A DNA stretch of 64,000 nt from positions 62,001 to 126,000 of the forward strand of contig NZ_CANLBS010000007.1 in NCBI RefSeq assembly GCF_947488945.1, written 5' to 3'. Each line of letters begins with the position of its first letter. Position 1 is the first letter of the stretch. Below the pieces are notes generated by a model. It was given only the letters and a program-made list of their open reading frames with translations. It had not been told where the DNA came from and searched no databases. Positions 1 through 9,266 of this stretch are shown piece by piece. Made by a program: the position numbers and the translations under genes. The DNA is from an uncultured Streptomyces sp. (GTDB lineage: Bacteria; Actinomycetota; Actinomycetes; Streptomycetales; Streptomycetaceae).

Positions 1-241
1 CGAGGAAGAGCTCCTTGGCGAAGCTGGGCTTGTGCCAGTCCTGCTCGCGCGCCGCCTCGGCGACCCGGCGCGCCTCGCGCTCGGTGACCTCGGGGCGGGC
101 GGCCGGGGGAACGTCGCGGTCCTGGGCGTGGTCCCGGTCCTGGTCCTGGCTCCGGTCCTGGCTCCGGTCCTGGCTCCCGTCCTGGTTCCGGTCGCGGTCC
201 CGGTCCTGGGGAACGTCCTGCGGTACGTGCGGTGCGGACAT
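1..241 (-). CDS. Acyl-CoA dehydrogenase family protein, N-terminal fragment
   Basis: The frame opens at ATG 241 and runs off the left edge, so only about 80 residues are visible. After a low-complexity stretch (residues about 8-40, Gln-Asp, Asp-Arg and Ser-Gln-Asp units) it reads VTEREARRVAEAAREQDWH followed by KPSFAKELF. That resembles the start of a conserved Streptomyces acyl-CoA dehydrogenase (flavoenzyme of acyl-CoA oxidation) as I remember it; no catalytic region is in view. The hydrophilic extension comes from repeated cctggctccggt-like DNA and is probably disordered. It is separated from the upstream aldehyde dehydrogenase by a strong hairpin, so it likely has its own promoter. Function is inferred from the N-terminal match only. 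Confidence 0.55.
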   Translation of the reverse strand, partial: MSAPHVPQDVPQDRDRDRNQDGSQDRSQDRSQDQDRDHAQDRDVPPAARPEVTEREARRVAEAAREQDWHKPSFAKELFL

Positions 242-608
242 CGGTTCACCTCGCCGCTGGGCGGGTCGGGGGCGGCCTGACGGACTGCCGACCGGTCGCC
301 GCGGGGCGGGTACCCGATCGGTACCACTCGTCCGTATCTACCGGATCCGGACAGGGGCCACCACCCCGCGCGCACCCCGCGACGGGCAGGGCCTCGGGGC
401 GGTGTCCGCCGCTCCCCCGCCCCTGCGGCCCGGCGCCGGGAGCACGACGGTGTTCGGCCGTCCGGGGGTGCCCCGGACGCACGGAAGGCGGGCAGCAGCC
501 CCCGCACAGTGGGCTGCTGCCCGCCTTCCGTCCCCGCCCGGACCGTCGCTGTCCTCGCGGAGGGCGGGCGGGGGGCCGGAGGGCCGCCGGGTGCGGCGGC
601 CGGCTGGG
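242..608. other. 367-base spacer
   Basis: Apart from the hairpin at 482-530 I see no gene here. The part just above 241 should hold the promoter of the acyl-CoA dehydrogenase, but I could not pick a convincing -10/-35 pair. Confidence 0.5.
482..530 (-). terminator. Perfect 20-bp hairpin after the aldehyde dehydrogenase
   Basis: Arms 482-501 and 511-530 are exact reverse complements (20 bp, 9-base loop). The hairpin lies 79 bases past the stop of the minus-strand aldehyde dehydrogenase and before the start of the acyl-CoA dehydrogenase. There is no long T-run, as is usual for actinobacterial terminators. Confidence 0.75.
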
Positions 609-2054
609 CTAGAGGGCCAGGCCGGTGAGGACCAGGACGCGCTCGTAGGTGTAGTCGTCCATCGCGTAGCGGACGCCCTCGCGGCCGACCCCGGACTGCT
701 TGGCGCCGCCGTACGGCATCTGGTCGGCGCGGTAGGACGGCACGTCGCCGATGATCACGCCGCCGACCTCCAGGGCGCGGTGGGCGCGGAAGGCGGCCTG
801 CAGGTCGTGGGTGAAGACACCCGCCTGGAGGCCGTACTGGGAGGAGTTGACGGCCTCGAACGCCTCGGCCTCGCCGTTCACCTTCTGGACGTACATGACC
901 GGGCCGAAGACCTCCTCGGTGGCGAGGGTGGCGTCGGCGGGCAGGCCCGCGAGGACGGTCGGGGCGTAGGTGGCCCCGTCGCGCTTGCCGCCGGTGAGCA
1001 GCTCGGCGCCGGCCGCGACCGCCTCGTCCACCCAGGACTCGACGCGCTCGGCGGCGGCCTCGCTGACCAGCGGGCCGACGTCGGTGGCGGCGTCCGACGG
1101 GTCACCGGTGACGAGGGCCTCGGTGGCGGCGACGATCCTCGGGACGAGCCGGTCGTAGACCGAGGCGTCCGCGATGACGCGCTGCACCGAGATGCAGGAC
1201 TGGCCGCCCTGGTAGTTGGAGAAGGTCGCGATGCGGGAGGCGGCCCAGTCCAGGTCCTGGTCGGAAGACCAGTCGCCGAGGACGACGGCCGCGCCGTTGC
1301 CGCCGAGCTCCAGCGTGCAGTGCTTGCGCGGCACGGACTCCAGGATGGAGTAGCCGACCGGGCCGGAACCGGTGAAGGAGATCACGGGCAGCCGCTCGTC
1401 CTGGACGAGGGCGGGCATCCGGTCGTTGGGCACGGTCAGCACGGACCAGGAGCCGGCCGGCAGGTCGGTCTCGGCCAGCAACTCGCCGAGGACCAGCGAG
1501 GAGATGGGCGTCGCCGGGGCGGGCTTCAGGATGATCGGGGCGCCGACGGCGATGGCCGGGGCGACCTTGTGCGCGCTCAGGTTGAGCGGGAAGTTGAAGG
1601 GCGCGATGCCGAGCACGGTGCCGTGCGGGAAGCGGCGGGTCAGGCCGAGACGGCCGGTGCCGCCGGCGTCGGTGTCCAGCCGCTGGGCGTCGCCGCCGTT
1701 GAAGCGGCGGGCCTCCTCGGCCGCGAAGCGGAAGACGGAGACGGCCCGGCCGACCTCGCCGCGCGCCCACTTGATCGGCTTGCCGTTCTCCGCCGAGATC
1801 AGCTGGGCGATCTCCTCGGTGCGCTCGACCAGGCGCTTCACCACGTGGTCGAGGGCGGCGGCGCGGACGTGCGCCGGAGTGGCGGCGAACTCCTCGCGCA
1901 CGGCGTGCGCGGCGGCGACGGCCTCCTCGATCTGGGCGTCGGTCGGCACACTGACGGTGCCGACGAGCCGGCCGTCCCAGGAGTTGGTGACGTCGAAGCT
2001 GTCCTCGCCGGTGGCGCGGCGGCCGGCCAGCCAGAAGGCGTGGGTGGAGGTCAT
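609..2054 (-). CDS. NAD(P)-dependent aldehyde dehydrogenase
   Basis: This 481-residue protein of the aldehyde dehydrogenase superfamily oxidises an aldehyde to an acid with NAD(P). Visible hallmarks are APFNFP (about 151-156), the cofactor-loop motif SFTGSGPVG (226-234), the general-base Glu in ELGGNG (about 249) and the catalytic Cys in the segment GGQSCISVQR (about 287). The GGQSC form resembles the GapN/lactaldehyde branch rather than the GQDC of the two aminobutyraldehyde-type enzymes elsewhere in this window, so the substrate is open. A GAAGGG ribosome site precedes ATG 2054. The gene lies downstream of, and on the same strand as, the PucR-type regulator, which suggests control by that regulator (inference). 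A strong hairpin follows the stop. Confidence 0.9.
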   Translation of the reverse strand: MTSTHAFWLAGRRATGEDSFDVTNSWDGRLVGTVSVPTDAQIEEAVAAAHAVREEFAATPAHVRAAALDHVVKRLVERTEEIAQLISAENGKPIKWARGEVGRAVSVFRFAAEEARRFNGGDAQRLDTDAGGTGRLGLTRRFPHGTVLGIAPFNFPLNLSAHKVAPAIAVGAPIILKPAPATPISSLVLGELLAETDLPAGSWSVLTVPNDRMPALVQDERLPVISFTGSGPVGYSILESVPRKHCTLELGGNGAAVVLGDWSSDQDLDWAASRIATFSNYQGGQSCISVQRVIADASVYDRLVPRIVAATEALVTGDPSDAATDVGPLVSEAAAERVESWVDEAVAAGAELLTGGKRDGATYAPTVLAGLPADATLATEEVFGPVMYVQKVNGEAEAFEAVNSSQYGLQAGVFTHDLQAAFRAHRALEVGGVIIGDVPSYRADQMPYGGAKQSGVGREGVRYAMDDYTYERVLVLTGLAL

Positions 2055-2323
2055 GGAGGTCCGGCCCTTCGGGTCGTGGGTGTCGTGTGCCCACCGTAGG
2101 GCGGCCGGACGGCCAGGTGGTTTGTCCGGGATGGAGCGCCGGAGCGGGCGAACACGCCGGTTCGTCGGGGGCGCGCCCGCGTGCGTGCGCCCCTGCGGCC
2201 CCCGCCCCGCGCGTCCCGGTCTGCGTGTCCCCGTCCGCGTGCCCCCGGTCCGGGCGCGCCCTCCGGACGTCCGTTACGGCCGACCGGTCGCCCCGGACCG
2301 CCGTTGTCGCGCCGGGGCCACCG

Positions 2324-3898
2324 TCACGGCGTGGTCGGCGGGCTGGCGGACGTGGCCTTGAGGGCCAGCCAGAGCTCCATCCGGACGTCCGGATCGTCCA
2401 GCGAGCGACCGAGGATCTCCTCGACCCGGCGCATCCGGTAGCGCAGGGTGTGCCGGTGCACGCCGAGGTCGGCCGCGGCGGCGTCCCACTGGCCGTGCCG
2501 GGAGAGCCAGGCGCGCAGCGACTCGACGAGGTCGCCCCGCCCCTTCTTGTCGTGCTCGCGCAGGGCGCGCAGCAGCCCGTCGGCGAAGGCGCGGACCGCG
2601 TCGTCGGCCAGCAGCGGCAGCACCGACCCGGCCGCCACCTCCTCGTGCTCGACCAGTGCCCTGCCCCGCCGGCGGGCCACCGTGAGCGCCTGTTCGGCCT
2701 GCTTGTACGCGAGGGAGACGGTGACCGGACCGGCCGGGGCGGACAGGCCGACCACGGTCTGGCCGTCCTCGCCGCCGGGGTCGCGGGCCGGCCGGACGTC
2801 CTGCGCGGCGGCGTACGCGTGGCAGGCGGCGGCGACCGCCCCGCCGTCGGCGGCGAGCACCACGAGCCGGTCCCCCTCCGGGACGGTCAGCAGGGGCTCT
2901 CCGCAGCGGGCGGCGGCGGCCTCCAGCGTCTCGGCGAAGGGGTCGGTGCCGGACGGCGCCGCCGCCTCCGCGATCAGCAGCCGGAACGGCGCGTCGAGCA
3001 GGCCGCCGTACAGGTCCCCGGCGACGGCCCGCGCGTGGTCGGGCTGGCCGGACAGCAGCATCCGCAGCACCGCGGCGCCCAGGCGCTGCTCCGCGCCCTG
3101 GAGCGACCGGGAGCGGGCGGTGGTGAGGGTGAGCAGGGCCACCGCGGAGTGCACCGCGTAGCGTTCGGCGGTTCCGAGGGCCGAGCCGGTGCCCACCGCG
3201 AGGGCGCCACGGGCGCGGCGGCCGGCGCCCAGCGACTGGAGCTCCACCCGGTCGTCGGCGTCCCCGACGACGACGCTGGCCGGGGCGGGGCGGTCGCGCA
3301 GCCGCTCGACGTCCGGGGTGATCCGGGCGGCGCGGCGGGCGGCCCAGTCCGGGGCTGCGGCGACGACCGCGCCCGAGGTGTCGTAGAGCGCGGCCCAGCC
3401 GTCGACCTGCGCGGCGAGCCGGGCCAGCAGCACGGCCGGGCCGTCCCCGGCCACGGCGGCCTTGGTCAGGTCCCGCTGCGCCTCGAAGCCCGCGGTGACG
3501 GCCCGGTACTGGTCGGCGGCGATGGCGGCGGAGACGGCCTTGGTGATGGCGATGAAGGGGGTCGGGCGCGGCACCTCCAGCAGCGGCATCCCGGCCTCCT
3601 CGGCGGCGGCGGTCAGCGCCTCGGGGATGTCGTCGTAGGCGACGCCGACGGCGAAGCCGAGCCCGGCCACCCCGGCGTCGGTGAGCCGCCGGACGTAGCG
3701 CCGCATGGCCTCGGGGTCGTCGGCGGGCAGGTTGGTGGCGGTCACCAGGAGGAGTTCACCGCCGTCCATGTACGGAACGGGGTCGGCGAGTTCGCTGGCG
3801 TGGGCCCAGCGCACGGGGGTGTCCAGCCGGTCGGCTCCGGCGCGCACCGTGAGCTTGAGCGCCGAGTGCTGGACCAGTGAGGCGAGCGTGGGGGGCAT
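2324..3898 (-). CDS. PucR-family transcriptional regulator
   Basis: The protein has about 524 residues. The N-terminal PucR ligand/regulatory domain reads [15 protein letters not shown] and then [10 protein letters not shown] with YMDGGELLL (within the first 60 residues). The middle is a weakly conserved GGDEF-like region. The C-terminal helix-turn-helix of the PucR/CdaR class includes [20 protein letters not shown] followed by [17 protein letters not shown]. Family members sense purine or amino-acid catabolites and regulate nearby catabolic genes. I chose ATG 3898 because GAAGG lies 11 bases upstream and PucR proteins typically begin MPPTL; an in-frame GTG at 3916 has no good ribosome site. 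It lies between the aldehyde dehydrogenase and DUF1963 genes, 3.9 kb from gabT, so GABA or purine nitrogen control is plausible but unproven. Confidence 0.88.
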   Translation of the reverse strand: MPPTLASLVQHSALKLTVRAGADRLDTPVRWAHASELADPVPYMDGGELLLVTATNLPADDPEAMRRYVRRLTDAGVAGLGFAVGVAYDDIPEALTAAAEEAGMPLLEVPRPTPFIAITKAVSAAIAADQYRAVTAGFEAQRDLTKAAVAGDGPAVLLARLAAQVDGWAALYDTSGAVVAAAPDWAARRAARITPDVERLRDRPAPASVVVGDADDRVELQSLGAGRRARGALAVGTGSALGTAERYAVHSAVALLTLTTARSRSLQGAEQRLGAAVLRMLLSGQPDHARAVAGDLYGGLLDAPFRLLIAEAAAPSGTDPFAETLEAAAARCGEPLLTVPEGDRLVVLAADGGAVAAACHAYAAAQDVRPARDPGGEDGQTVVGLSAPAGPVTVSLAYKQAEQALTVARRRGRALVEHEEVAAGSVLPLLADDAVRAFADGLLRALREHDKKGRGDLVESLRAWLSRHGQWDAAAADLGVHRHTLRYRMRRVEEILGRSLDDPDVRMELWLALKATSASPPTTP

Positions 3899-4057
3899 GG
3901 ACCGGAAAACCTTCACATCGATTGCGCCGTCCCGTCCGAACGGTCACCTCCGATTCTGCCAGGGCGGCGAAGTGCCGGGGACGTCGGAGGGCTCGCGCGG
4001 GCACGGGTGCGCCGGAGCGCGGCCACGTGGACCGCGGGCGGCTCGTCCGCCCCGCTT

Positions 4058-4101
4058 CTCGACCGCCCTCGGCGGCCCGCGGTCCGCCGAGGGCGGTCGA
4101 G
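4058..4101. repeat. 18-bp perfect inverted repeat in a divergent promoter region
   Basis: Arms 4058-4075 and 4084-4101 are exact reverse complements with an 8-base loop. The repeat sits in the 342-base spacer (3899-4240) between two genes transcribed away from each other, so it is not downstream of either. It may act as an operator or as a block to read-through between promoters. The rest of the spacer shows nothing I can name, except a TACGGT box 7-8 bases before ATG 4241. Confidence 0.7.
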
Positions 4102-4240
4102 GCCGGACACGTGCCGCAAGACCCTCGGGCACCGCCTCTCCGGCGACCTGCCCCCTTTCGGGGAGGGGCCCAACGGCCCGCCGCCGCACGGGACATGACC
4201 CGGACCCGCGCTTCGCCGGCCGTACCGCTACGGTGCGCCC

Positions 4241-5104
4241 ATGACATCTGATACGTGGGACCGCTTCGGCCTCTTCCGCGCGGAGGCCGAAGCGCGGGGC
4301 GTACCTGCCGAGGATGTGGAGCGGTGGCTGGCCACGGCCCGCCCCTGTCTGACGCTGACGCCGGCCGACGAGGAGGGCGGGCCGGTCGTGGGCCGGTTCG
4401 GCGGCCCCCTCCTGCTTCCGGCCGACGCCCCGGACCCCGTGCATCCCCATGTCGCCTCCGTCGACCTCGCCGCGCTGCCGGCCGGTGCGACGGACCTGCC
4501 CCTGCCCCCCGACGGCCACCTGCTGTTCTTCGCCGCGCTCGAGCCCGACGGCGTAGGGCCCGCGGGCGGCGTCGTCCACGTCGCCGCGGGTACCGCGGTC
4601 ACGCCGCGGGACCCGCACGCCTGGAACACCGCGCACGCCGCCGACGACGACAAGGTGTTCGCGGACTATCCGCAGGGCCCGCTGCGGGCGAAAGCCGACG
4701 TGTCGCTCCCGTACCACCAGTTCGTCGTTCCCCCCGGTGAGCGGGAAGCCTTGTACCTCCCCGAGCACCCGCGCTGCTCGGACCTCGTGGAGGTCTGGGA
4801 GGACACGCAGGACCGCATCGCCCCGTCGGGGCCCCTGCAGATCGGGGGGTACGCGGACGAGGAAGCCGTCGAGTTCGACCCCGTCGACATCGCCGCGTCG
4901 ACGGCCGCGGAGGCCGTGGAGGCGGGTCACTGGGACGGGCCGGTCTCGGCCGACGCCGCGGACTGGGTGCTCCTCGCCGACTGGTACGCCGGCAGGCACG
5001 TGCGGAACCGGGAGGGCTCCACCGTCCATTGGGTGATCCAGCGCGAGGATCTGGCCGCGCACCGCTTCGAGCGCGTGTTCACCACCGTCTTCTGGAACCC
5101 CTGA
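4241..5104 (+). CDS. DUF1963 (YwqG-like) protein
   Basis: This 287-residue soluble protein has the DUF1963/YwqG pattern: a GRFGGPLLLP segment near residue 50, a D-L-A-A-L-P stretch followed by GHLLFFAAL (about 95), a long acidic middle, and a C-terminal QIGGYADEEAV segment (about 200) that matches the family's conserved QxGGxP-like region. The family has no firmly established biochemical role; members are often found near immunity or stress genes. No signal peptide or membrane segment is visible. A TACGGT -10-like box lies only 7-8 bases before the ATG and no clear Shine-Dalgarno is present, so the transcript could be leaderless. It converges with the VirD4-like gene, with just 14 bases between the stops. 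Confidence 0.82.
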   Translation: MTSDTWDRFGLFRAEAEARGVPAEDVERWLATARPCLTLTPADEEGGPVVGRFGGPLLLPADAPDPVHPHVASVDLAALPAGATDLPLPPDGHLLFFAALEPDGVGPAGGVVHVAAGTAVTPRDPHAWNTAHAADDDKVFADYPQGPLRAKADVSLPYHQFVVPPGEREALYLPEHPRCSDLVEVWEDTQDRIAPSGPLQIGGYADEEAVEFDPVDIAASTAAEAVEAGHWDGPVSADAADWVLLADWYAGRHVRNREGSTVHWVIQREDLAAHRFERVFTTVFWNP

Positions 5105-5118
5105 CCGCCGGGGCGCCG

Positions 5119-7521
5119 TCAGCCGCGCAGTGCCACCAGCATCGGCGGGGCGTGCTCGCCCGCCGCGGTGGTGACCGAGACCACCGCGTGGCCCGGCGGG
5201 AGTTCGTAGGCCAGCGCGGAAGCCGACCAGCGCTCCCGCTCGACCTGCCGGACGGTGACCGCCTCGGTGGTGACCGCCTTGCCGGTGGCCATCTTGCGCA
5301 GCCCGTGCAGGGCGCGGGTGAGCGGCTGGTCGGCGAAGACGCCGTGCTCGGCGACCTCGCGGACCTCCACCCACTCCTTGCCCCAGGCCTCGGCGAACCG
5401 CTTGCCGTCCCAGGTGGTGACGCCGGAGAGGGCCGCCTTGCAGCCGACCGCGCCCAGCAGCGCGGTGTGCAGCTCCTCCGGCACGTCGTCCAGGGTCCGC
5501 AGGGCGAGGACGACCCCCGCGTGGGCGGACCGCAGCAGCCTGATGCCCCGGACGGCCTCGGCGGAGACGGCCTGGGTGGCGTCGTCCAGGACGAGGCAGA
5601 GGAACCGCGCGCGGTCGGCGCGGGCCTCGGCGACCGCGGTGAACTGGGCCAGCACGAGCCGGGCCAGCATCCGGGAGGCGTCGGCGTGCCCGCGCTCGGG
5701 CAGGTCGACGCGGACCCGCAGCGGGTACTTCTCCAGGGCCCGCAGCGAGAACGGCCGGGCGTCGTGGCCGGTGGCGAAGAAGCCGGCGAAGGCGGGCCGG
5801 TCCAGCACCGCGATCCGGTCGGCGAGGGCCGCCGCCGGGTCGCCGGCGCTGCCCGCCTGACGCACCCGGACGTCGAGTTCGCGGAGCATCGGGCCCTGGC
5901 CGGCCGCCTCCAGCGCCTGGCGCAGCGCGGTGAGCGCGGCGGCGGACCCTTCCAGGAGTTCGCGGAGTTCGGGCACGCCGGGGAACCGGCCGTGGGCGGC
6001 CCGGAACGGGCCGAGGAGCTGGCCGAGCACGGTGGCGGCGCGGCGGCTGTCGACGGACGGGGTGTCGCCGACCAGCCCCTGGGCGAGGACGGCTGCGGCC
6101 TCGTCGGGGTCGGTGGTGCCGCCGTACAGGTCGAGGTCGTGCGCGGAGGCTGGATCGCCGATCTTGACGACGACGTCGTACGCCTCGTCCGGCCCGAGCC
6201 GGCCGCCGCTTCCACCGACCGCGACCACCGCGGCGCGGCCGGTGAGCGCCGCGAGCGAGAGGGACTCGACGACCGGGCGGATCACCCGGGTGGTCTTGCC
6301 GGAGCCGGGCGGGCCGACCACCAGGAGGGAGGTGCCCAGCAGGGCGGGCTCCAGGGCGGCGCCCGCGCCGCGCAGCGGGCGCGGGTTGCGCGGGTCGTCG
6401 GCGCAGTCGCCGATCCGGACCTGGCCGGTGAGCGGGTCGTGCGCGACGGTGCGCAGCGGCAGGTCGCGGCTGCCGGAGGGGTGGAGGAAGGCGTCGCTCC
6501 CACGACGCAGCACCGTCTCGGTGAAGGAGGCGAGCCGGTCGGGGGCGTTCCGGGCGGTGTCCCAGGCGTGGCGCACCCGCACGCAGTCCACGTCGTTCAG
6601 CCGGCCCCCGTGCACGGCGGCGGTGAGCGCCTCGGCGGCGTCGGTGAGGCCGGCCGCCCGCAGTTCGGGCCAGTACGCGGCGGCGGTGCCGGGCTGTTCG
6701 GGTTCCGGGCGGGGCCGGTCCTCGCGCGGGGACCCGCCGCGGCGCCGGCGGCGGACCGCGTCGGGCCACCGTCCCAGCCGGGCGAAGGGCCACACCACCG
6801 CGGCGGCGATCAGCAGGCTGAGCAGGTTGCCGAAGAGGCCGGCCACGTAGCGGTTGCCGCCGCCCTGCAACCAGCTCTGCGGGAACAGCGCGATGACCAC
6901 GTCGAGCGGGACCCGGTCGGTCAGCACCAGCCAGAGGGCGATCACCGCGCCGGACACGGAGACCAGCAGACGGGCGCGGGCCGGGTCACCCTTGGCGTAG
7001 AAGTGGTAGACCCCGGCCCAGTTGCCCACCCGGGCCGCCCAGAGTCCGGCCAGCAGGACCAGGGCCTGGTTGTAGAGGGTCTGGATCGACCAGGCGAGGC
7101 TCGGGACGCCGGGGCGCAGCCGGTCGAAGGTCCACCACTCGCCGGGCGTGAACATCACCAGGGGGTAGCGCACGTAGGGGACCCGCATGTCCACGAGCAG
7201 CACCCAGACCACCAGCCAGAGGGCCAGCGCGATGGCGGGGGCCAGCAGGGAGGGGCGCCGCGGCTGCTCGGCGGCTTTGGGCCGGTGGCCGTACCGCCAC
7301 ACGCCGGGCGCCACGGCGGGCCGGGGCGCGTTCAGCCACTGGACGGTCGTGGCGGCCGCCCGCGGCGGCGCGGCGGGCATCGGCGGCGGGGCCGGCGGGC
7401 CGGCCGGGGGCGGCACGTGGGGCAGGCCGGGCGGGGGCGCCGGGTGCCGGCGGCCGTCCGGGAGGCCGCCCTCCCACCGCGCACCGCGCGTGCCCCTCGC
7501 ACCCTGCGCGTCGTCGTCCAT
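5119..7521 (-). CDS. Membrane-anchored VirD4/TraG-like ATP-binding protein
   Basis: The 800-residue protein has a Pro-rich N-terminus (about 25-70), four predicted membrane segments (about 92-111, 143-163, 185-202, 226-246), then a cytoplasmic ATPase. The Walker A GPPGSGKT is at about 403-410 and is followed by TRVIRPVVESLSL, in the style of VirD4/TraG coupling proteins. A hydrophobic Asp-ending strand, FLCLVLDDATQA, could be Walker B. Coupling proteins of this type pump DNA or protein through type IV secretion, but no relaxase, VirB or Tra genes are nearby, so its partner is unknown; Streptomyces homologues are usually listed only as ATP/GTP-binding proteins. The start at ATG 7521 has a GAGGGG ribosome site. 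It is divergent from gabT and convergent with the DUF1963 gene. Confidence 0.75.
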   Translation of the reverse strand: MDDDAQGARGTRGARWEGGLPDGRRHPAPPPGLPHVPPPAGPPAPPPMPAAPPRAAATTVQWLNAPRPAVAPGVWRYGHRPKAAEQPRRPSLLAPAIALALWLVVWVLLVDMRVPYVRYPLVMFTPGEWWTFDRLRPGVPSLAWSIQTLYNQALVLLAGLWAARVGNWAGVYHFYAKGDPARARLLVSVSGAVIALWLVLTDRVPLDVVIALFPQSWLQGGGNRYVAGLFGNLLSLLIAAAVVWPFARLGRWPDAVRRRRRGGSPREDRPRPEPEQPGTAAAYWPELRAAGLTDAAEALTAAVHGGRLNDVDCVRVRHAWDTARNAPDRLASFTETVLRRGSDAFLHPSGSRDLPLRTVAHDPLTGQVRIGDCADDPRNPRPLRGAGAALEPALLGTSLLVVGPPGSGKTTRVIRPVVESLSLAALTGRAAVVAVGGSGGRLGPDEAYDVVVKIGDPASAHDLDLYGGTTDPDEAAAVLAQGLVGDTPSVDSRRAATVLGQLLGPFRAAHGRFPGVPELRELLEGSAAALTALRQALEAAGQGPMLRELDVRVRQAGSAGDPAAALADRIAVLDRPAFAGFFATGHDARPFSLRALEKYPLRVRVDLPERGHADASRMLARLVLAQFTAVAEARADRARFLCLVLDDATQAVSAEAVRGIRLLRSAHAGVVLALRTLDDVPEELHTALLGAVGCKAALSGVTTWDGKRFAEAWGKEWVEVREVAEHGVFADQPLTRALHGLRKMATGKAVTTEAVTVRQVERERWSASALAYELPPGHAVVSVTTAAGEHAPPMLVALRG

Positions 7522-7777
7522 GAACCCCTGCCCCCTCGACCTGCCGGTCCGTCCACTGCCGCCCTGCCCTGCCCGGACCAATCTAGTGTCCCCGTACGGG
7601 GAGTTCAGCAACGCGGCCGCAAAGGCGGGCGTGCCGGACCGTCCCGGCCGGCCTCCGGCCACCTGTCCGCCGCGGACAAGGACACGCCCCCACCACTCCC
7701 GATCGGAGCATGACCCCGCCGCGGCGTCGCCCCTAGCCTGCGTAGGAAGCGTCCGAAACATCCCCCAGGAGCCCCTC

Positions 7778-9118
7778 ATGACCGCAATCCCGCAGGAGCG
7801 CCGCGTCGTCACCGCCATCCCCGGCCCGAAGTCGGTGGAGCTGCAGGCCCGCCGCCTCGCGGCCGTCGCCGCGGGCGTGGGCTCCACGCTGCCCGTGTTC
7901 ACCGCCCGCGCGGGCGGCGGGATCATCGAGGACGTGGACGGCAACCGGCTGATCGACCTCGGTTCCGGCATCGCCGTGACGTCGGTCGGCGCCTCCGCCG
8001 AGGCCGTCGTGCGCCGCGCCTCCGCGCAGCTCGCCGACTTCACCCACACCTGTTTCATGGTCACCCCGTACGAGGGGTACGTCGAGGTCTGCGAGCAGCT
8101 CGCCGAGCTGACGCCGGGCGACCACGCCAAGAAGTCCGCGCTGTTCAACTCCGGCGCCGAGGCCGTCGAGAACGCGGTGAAGATCGCCCGCGCCTATACC
8201 AAGCGCACCGCGGTGGTCGTCTTCGACCACGGCTACCACGGCCGCACCAACCTGACCATGGGCATGACGGCGAAGAACATGCCGTACAAGCAGGGCTTCG
8301 GCCCGTTCGCCCCCGAGGTGTACCGCGTGCCGGTGGCGTACGGCTACCGCTGGCCGACGGGCGCCGAGAACGCCGGCGCCGAGGCGTCCGCCCAGGCGAT
8401 CGACCTGATCAACAAGCAGATCGGCGCGGAGAACGTCGCCGCGATCGTCATCGAGCCGGTGCTCGGCGAGGGCGGCTTCATCGAGCCGGCCAAGGGCTTC
8501 CTGCCGGCCGTCGCGCAGTTCGCGAAGGACCACGGCATCGTCTTCGTGGCGGACGAGATCCAGTCCGGCTTCTGCCGTACCGGCCAGTGGTTCGCGTGCG
8601 AGGACGAGGGCATCGTCCCGGACCTGATCACGACCGCCAAGGGCATCGCGGGCGGTCTGCCGCTGTCCGCCGTCACGGGCCGCGCCGAGATCATGGACGC
8701 CGCGCACGCAGGCGGCCTCGGCGGCACCTACGGCGGCAACCCGGTCGCCTGCGCCGGCGCGCTCGGCGCGATCGAGACGATGCGCGAGCTGGACCTCAAC
8801 GGCAAGGCCAAGCGCATCGAGTCGGTCATGAAGGGCCGGCTGGCCGAGATGCAGGCCAAGCTGCCCAACGGCGACATCATCGGCGACATCCGCGGCCGCG
8901 GCGCGATGATCGCGATCGAGCTGGTGCGGTCCGGCACGACGGAGCCGGACCCGCAGGCCGCCGCCGCGCTCGCCAAGGCGTGCCACGCGGAGGGCGTACT
9001 CGTGCTGACCTGCGGCACCTACGGCAACGTGCTGCGCTTCCTGCCGCCGCTGGTCATCGGCGAGGACCTGCTCAACGAGGCCCTCGACGTGATCGAGCAG
9101 GCTTTCGCCACCGTCTGA
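7778..9118 (+). CDS. gabT: 4-aminobutyrate--2-oxoglutarate transaminase
   Basis: This 446-residue class III PLP aminotransferase transfers the amino group of GABA to 2-oxoglutarate, giving succinate semialdehyde and glutamate. It shows the phosphate-binding NSGAEA (124-129), YHGRT (153-157), the pyridine-ring Asp of VADEIQ (Asp about 259) and the PLP lysine in TTAKGIAGG (Lys about 288). Length and motifs fit GabT throughout. ATG 7778 follows CCCAGGAGCC. A TAGCCT box about 40 bases upstream could be the -10. A hairpin follows the stop at 9136-9162. With two aminobutyraldehyde-type dehydrogenases and the putrescine-type ABC importer in the same window, it is the likely exit step of putrescine degradation through GABA. 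Confidence 0.93.
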   Translation: MTAIPQERRVVTAIPGPKSVELQARRLAAVAAGVGSTLPVFTARAGGGIIEDVDGNRLIDLGSGIAVTSVGASAEAVVRRASAQLADFTHTCFMVTPYEGYVEVCEQLAELTPGDHAKKSALFNSGAEAVENAVKIARAYTKRTAVVVFDHGYHGRTNLTMGMTAKNMPYKQGFGPFAPEVYRVPVAYGYRWPTGAENAGAEASAQAIDLINKQIGAENVAAIVIEPVLGEGGFIEPAKGFLPAVAQFAKDHGIVFVADEIQSGFCRTGQWFACEDEGIVPDLITTAKGIAGGLPLSAVTGRAEIMDAAHAGGLGGTYGGNPVACAGALGAIETMRELDLNGKAKRIESVMKGRLAEMQAKLPNGDIIGDIRGRGAMIAIELVRSGTTEPDPQAAAALAKACHAEGVLVLTCGTYGNVLRFLPPLVIGEDLLNEALDVIEQAFATV

Positions 9119-9135
9119 GATGTGCGAACGACCGG

Positions 9136-9162
9136 TCCCCGTGGAAGCCTTCTCCACGGGGA
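9136..9162 (+). terminator. gabT terminator hairpin
   Basis: Arms 9136-9145 and 9153-9162 are exact reverse complements (10 bp, 7-base loop), starting 17 bases after the gabT stop. Confidence 0.7.
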
Positions 9163-9266
9163 TACCAGGCGAGCGGGTGAGGGCGTGTGAAGAACGTGTG
9201 CGGGGCCGATGGCGGGATGAGGTTCCCCCTGTCCGGGGGCCGCGGGTTGTCGTACGGTTTCCGCAG

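Noticed and set aside
15..2099. Long plus-strand open frame opposite the aldehyde dehydrogenase
   Set aside because: Arg/Gly/Ala-rich shadow of a well-matched gene on the other strand; no domain, start signal or codon bias.
3944..6793. 949-codon minus-strand frame across two genes
   Set aside because: Overlaps the DUF1963 and VirD4-like genes in another frame; the product is Arg/Pro-rich without motifs.
5029..7713. 894-codon plus-strand open frame
   Set aside because: Antisense to the VirD4-like ATPase; composition is typical of a high-GC shadow and no motif is visible.
7522..8148. N-terminal extension of the VirD4-like gene
   Set aside because: It runs antisense into gabT; ATG 7521 has a good ribosome site.
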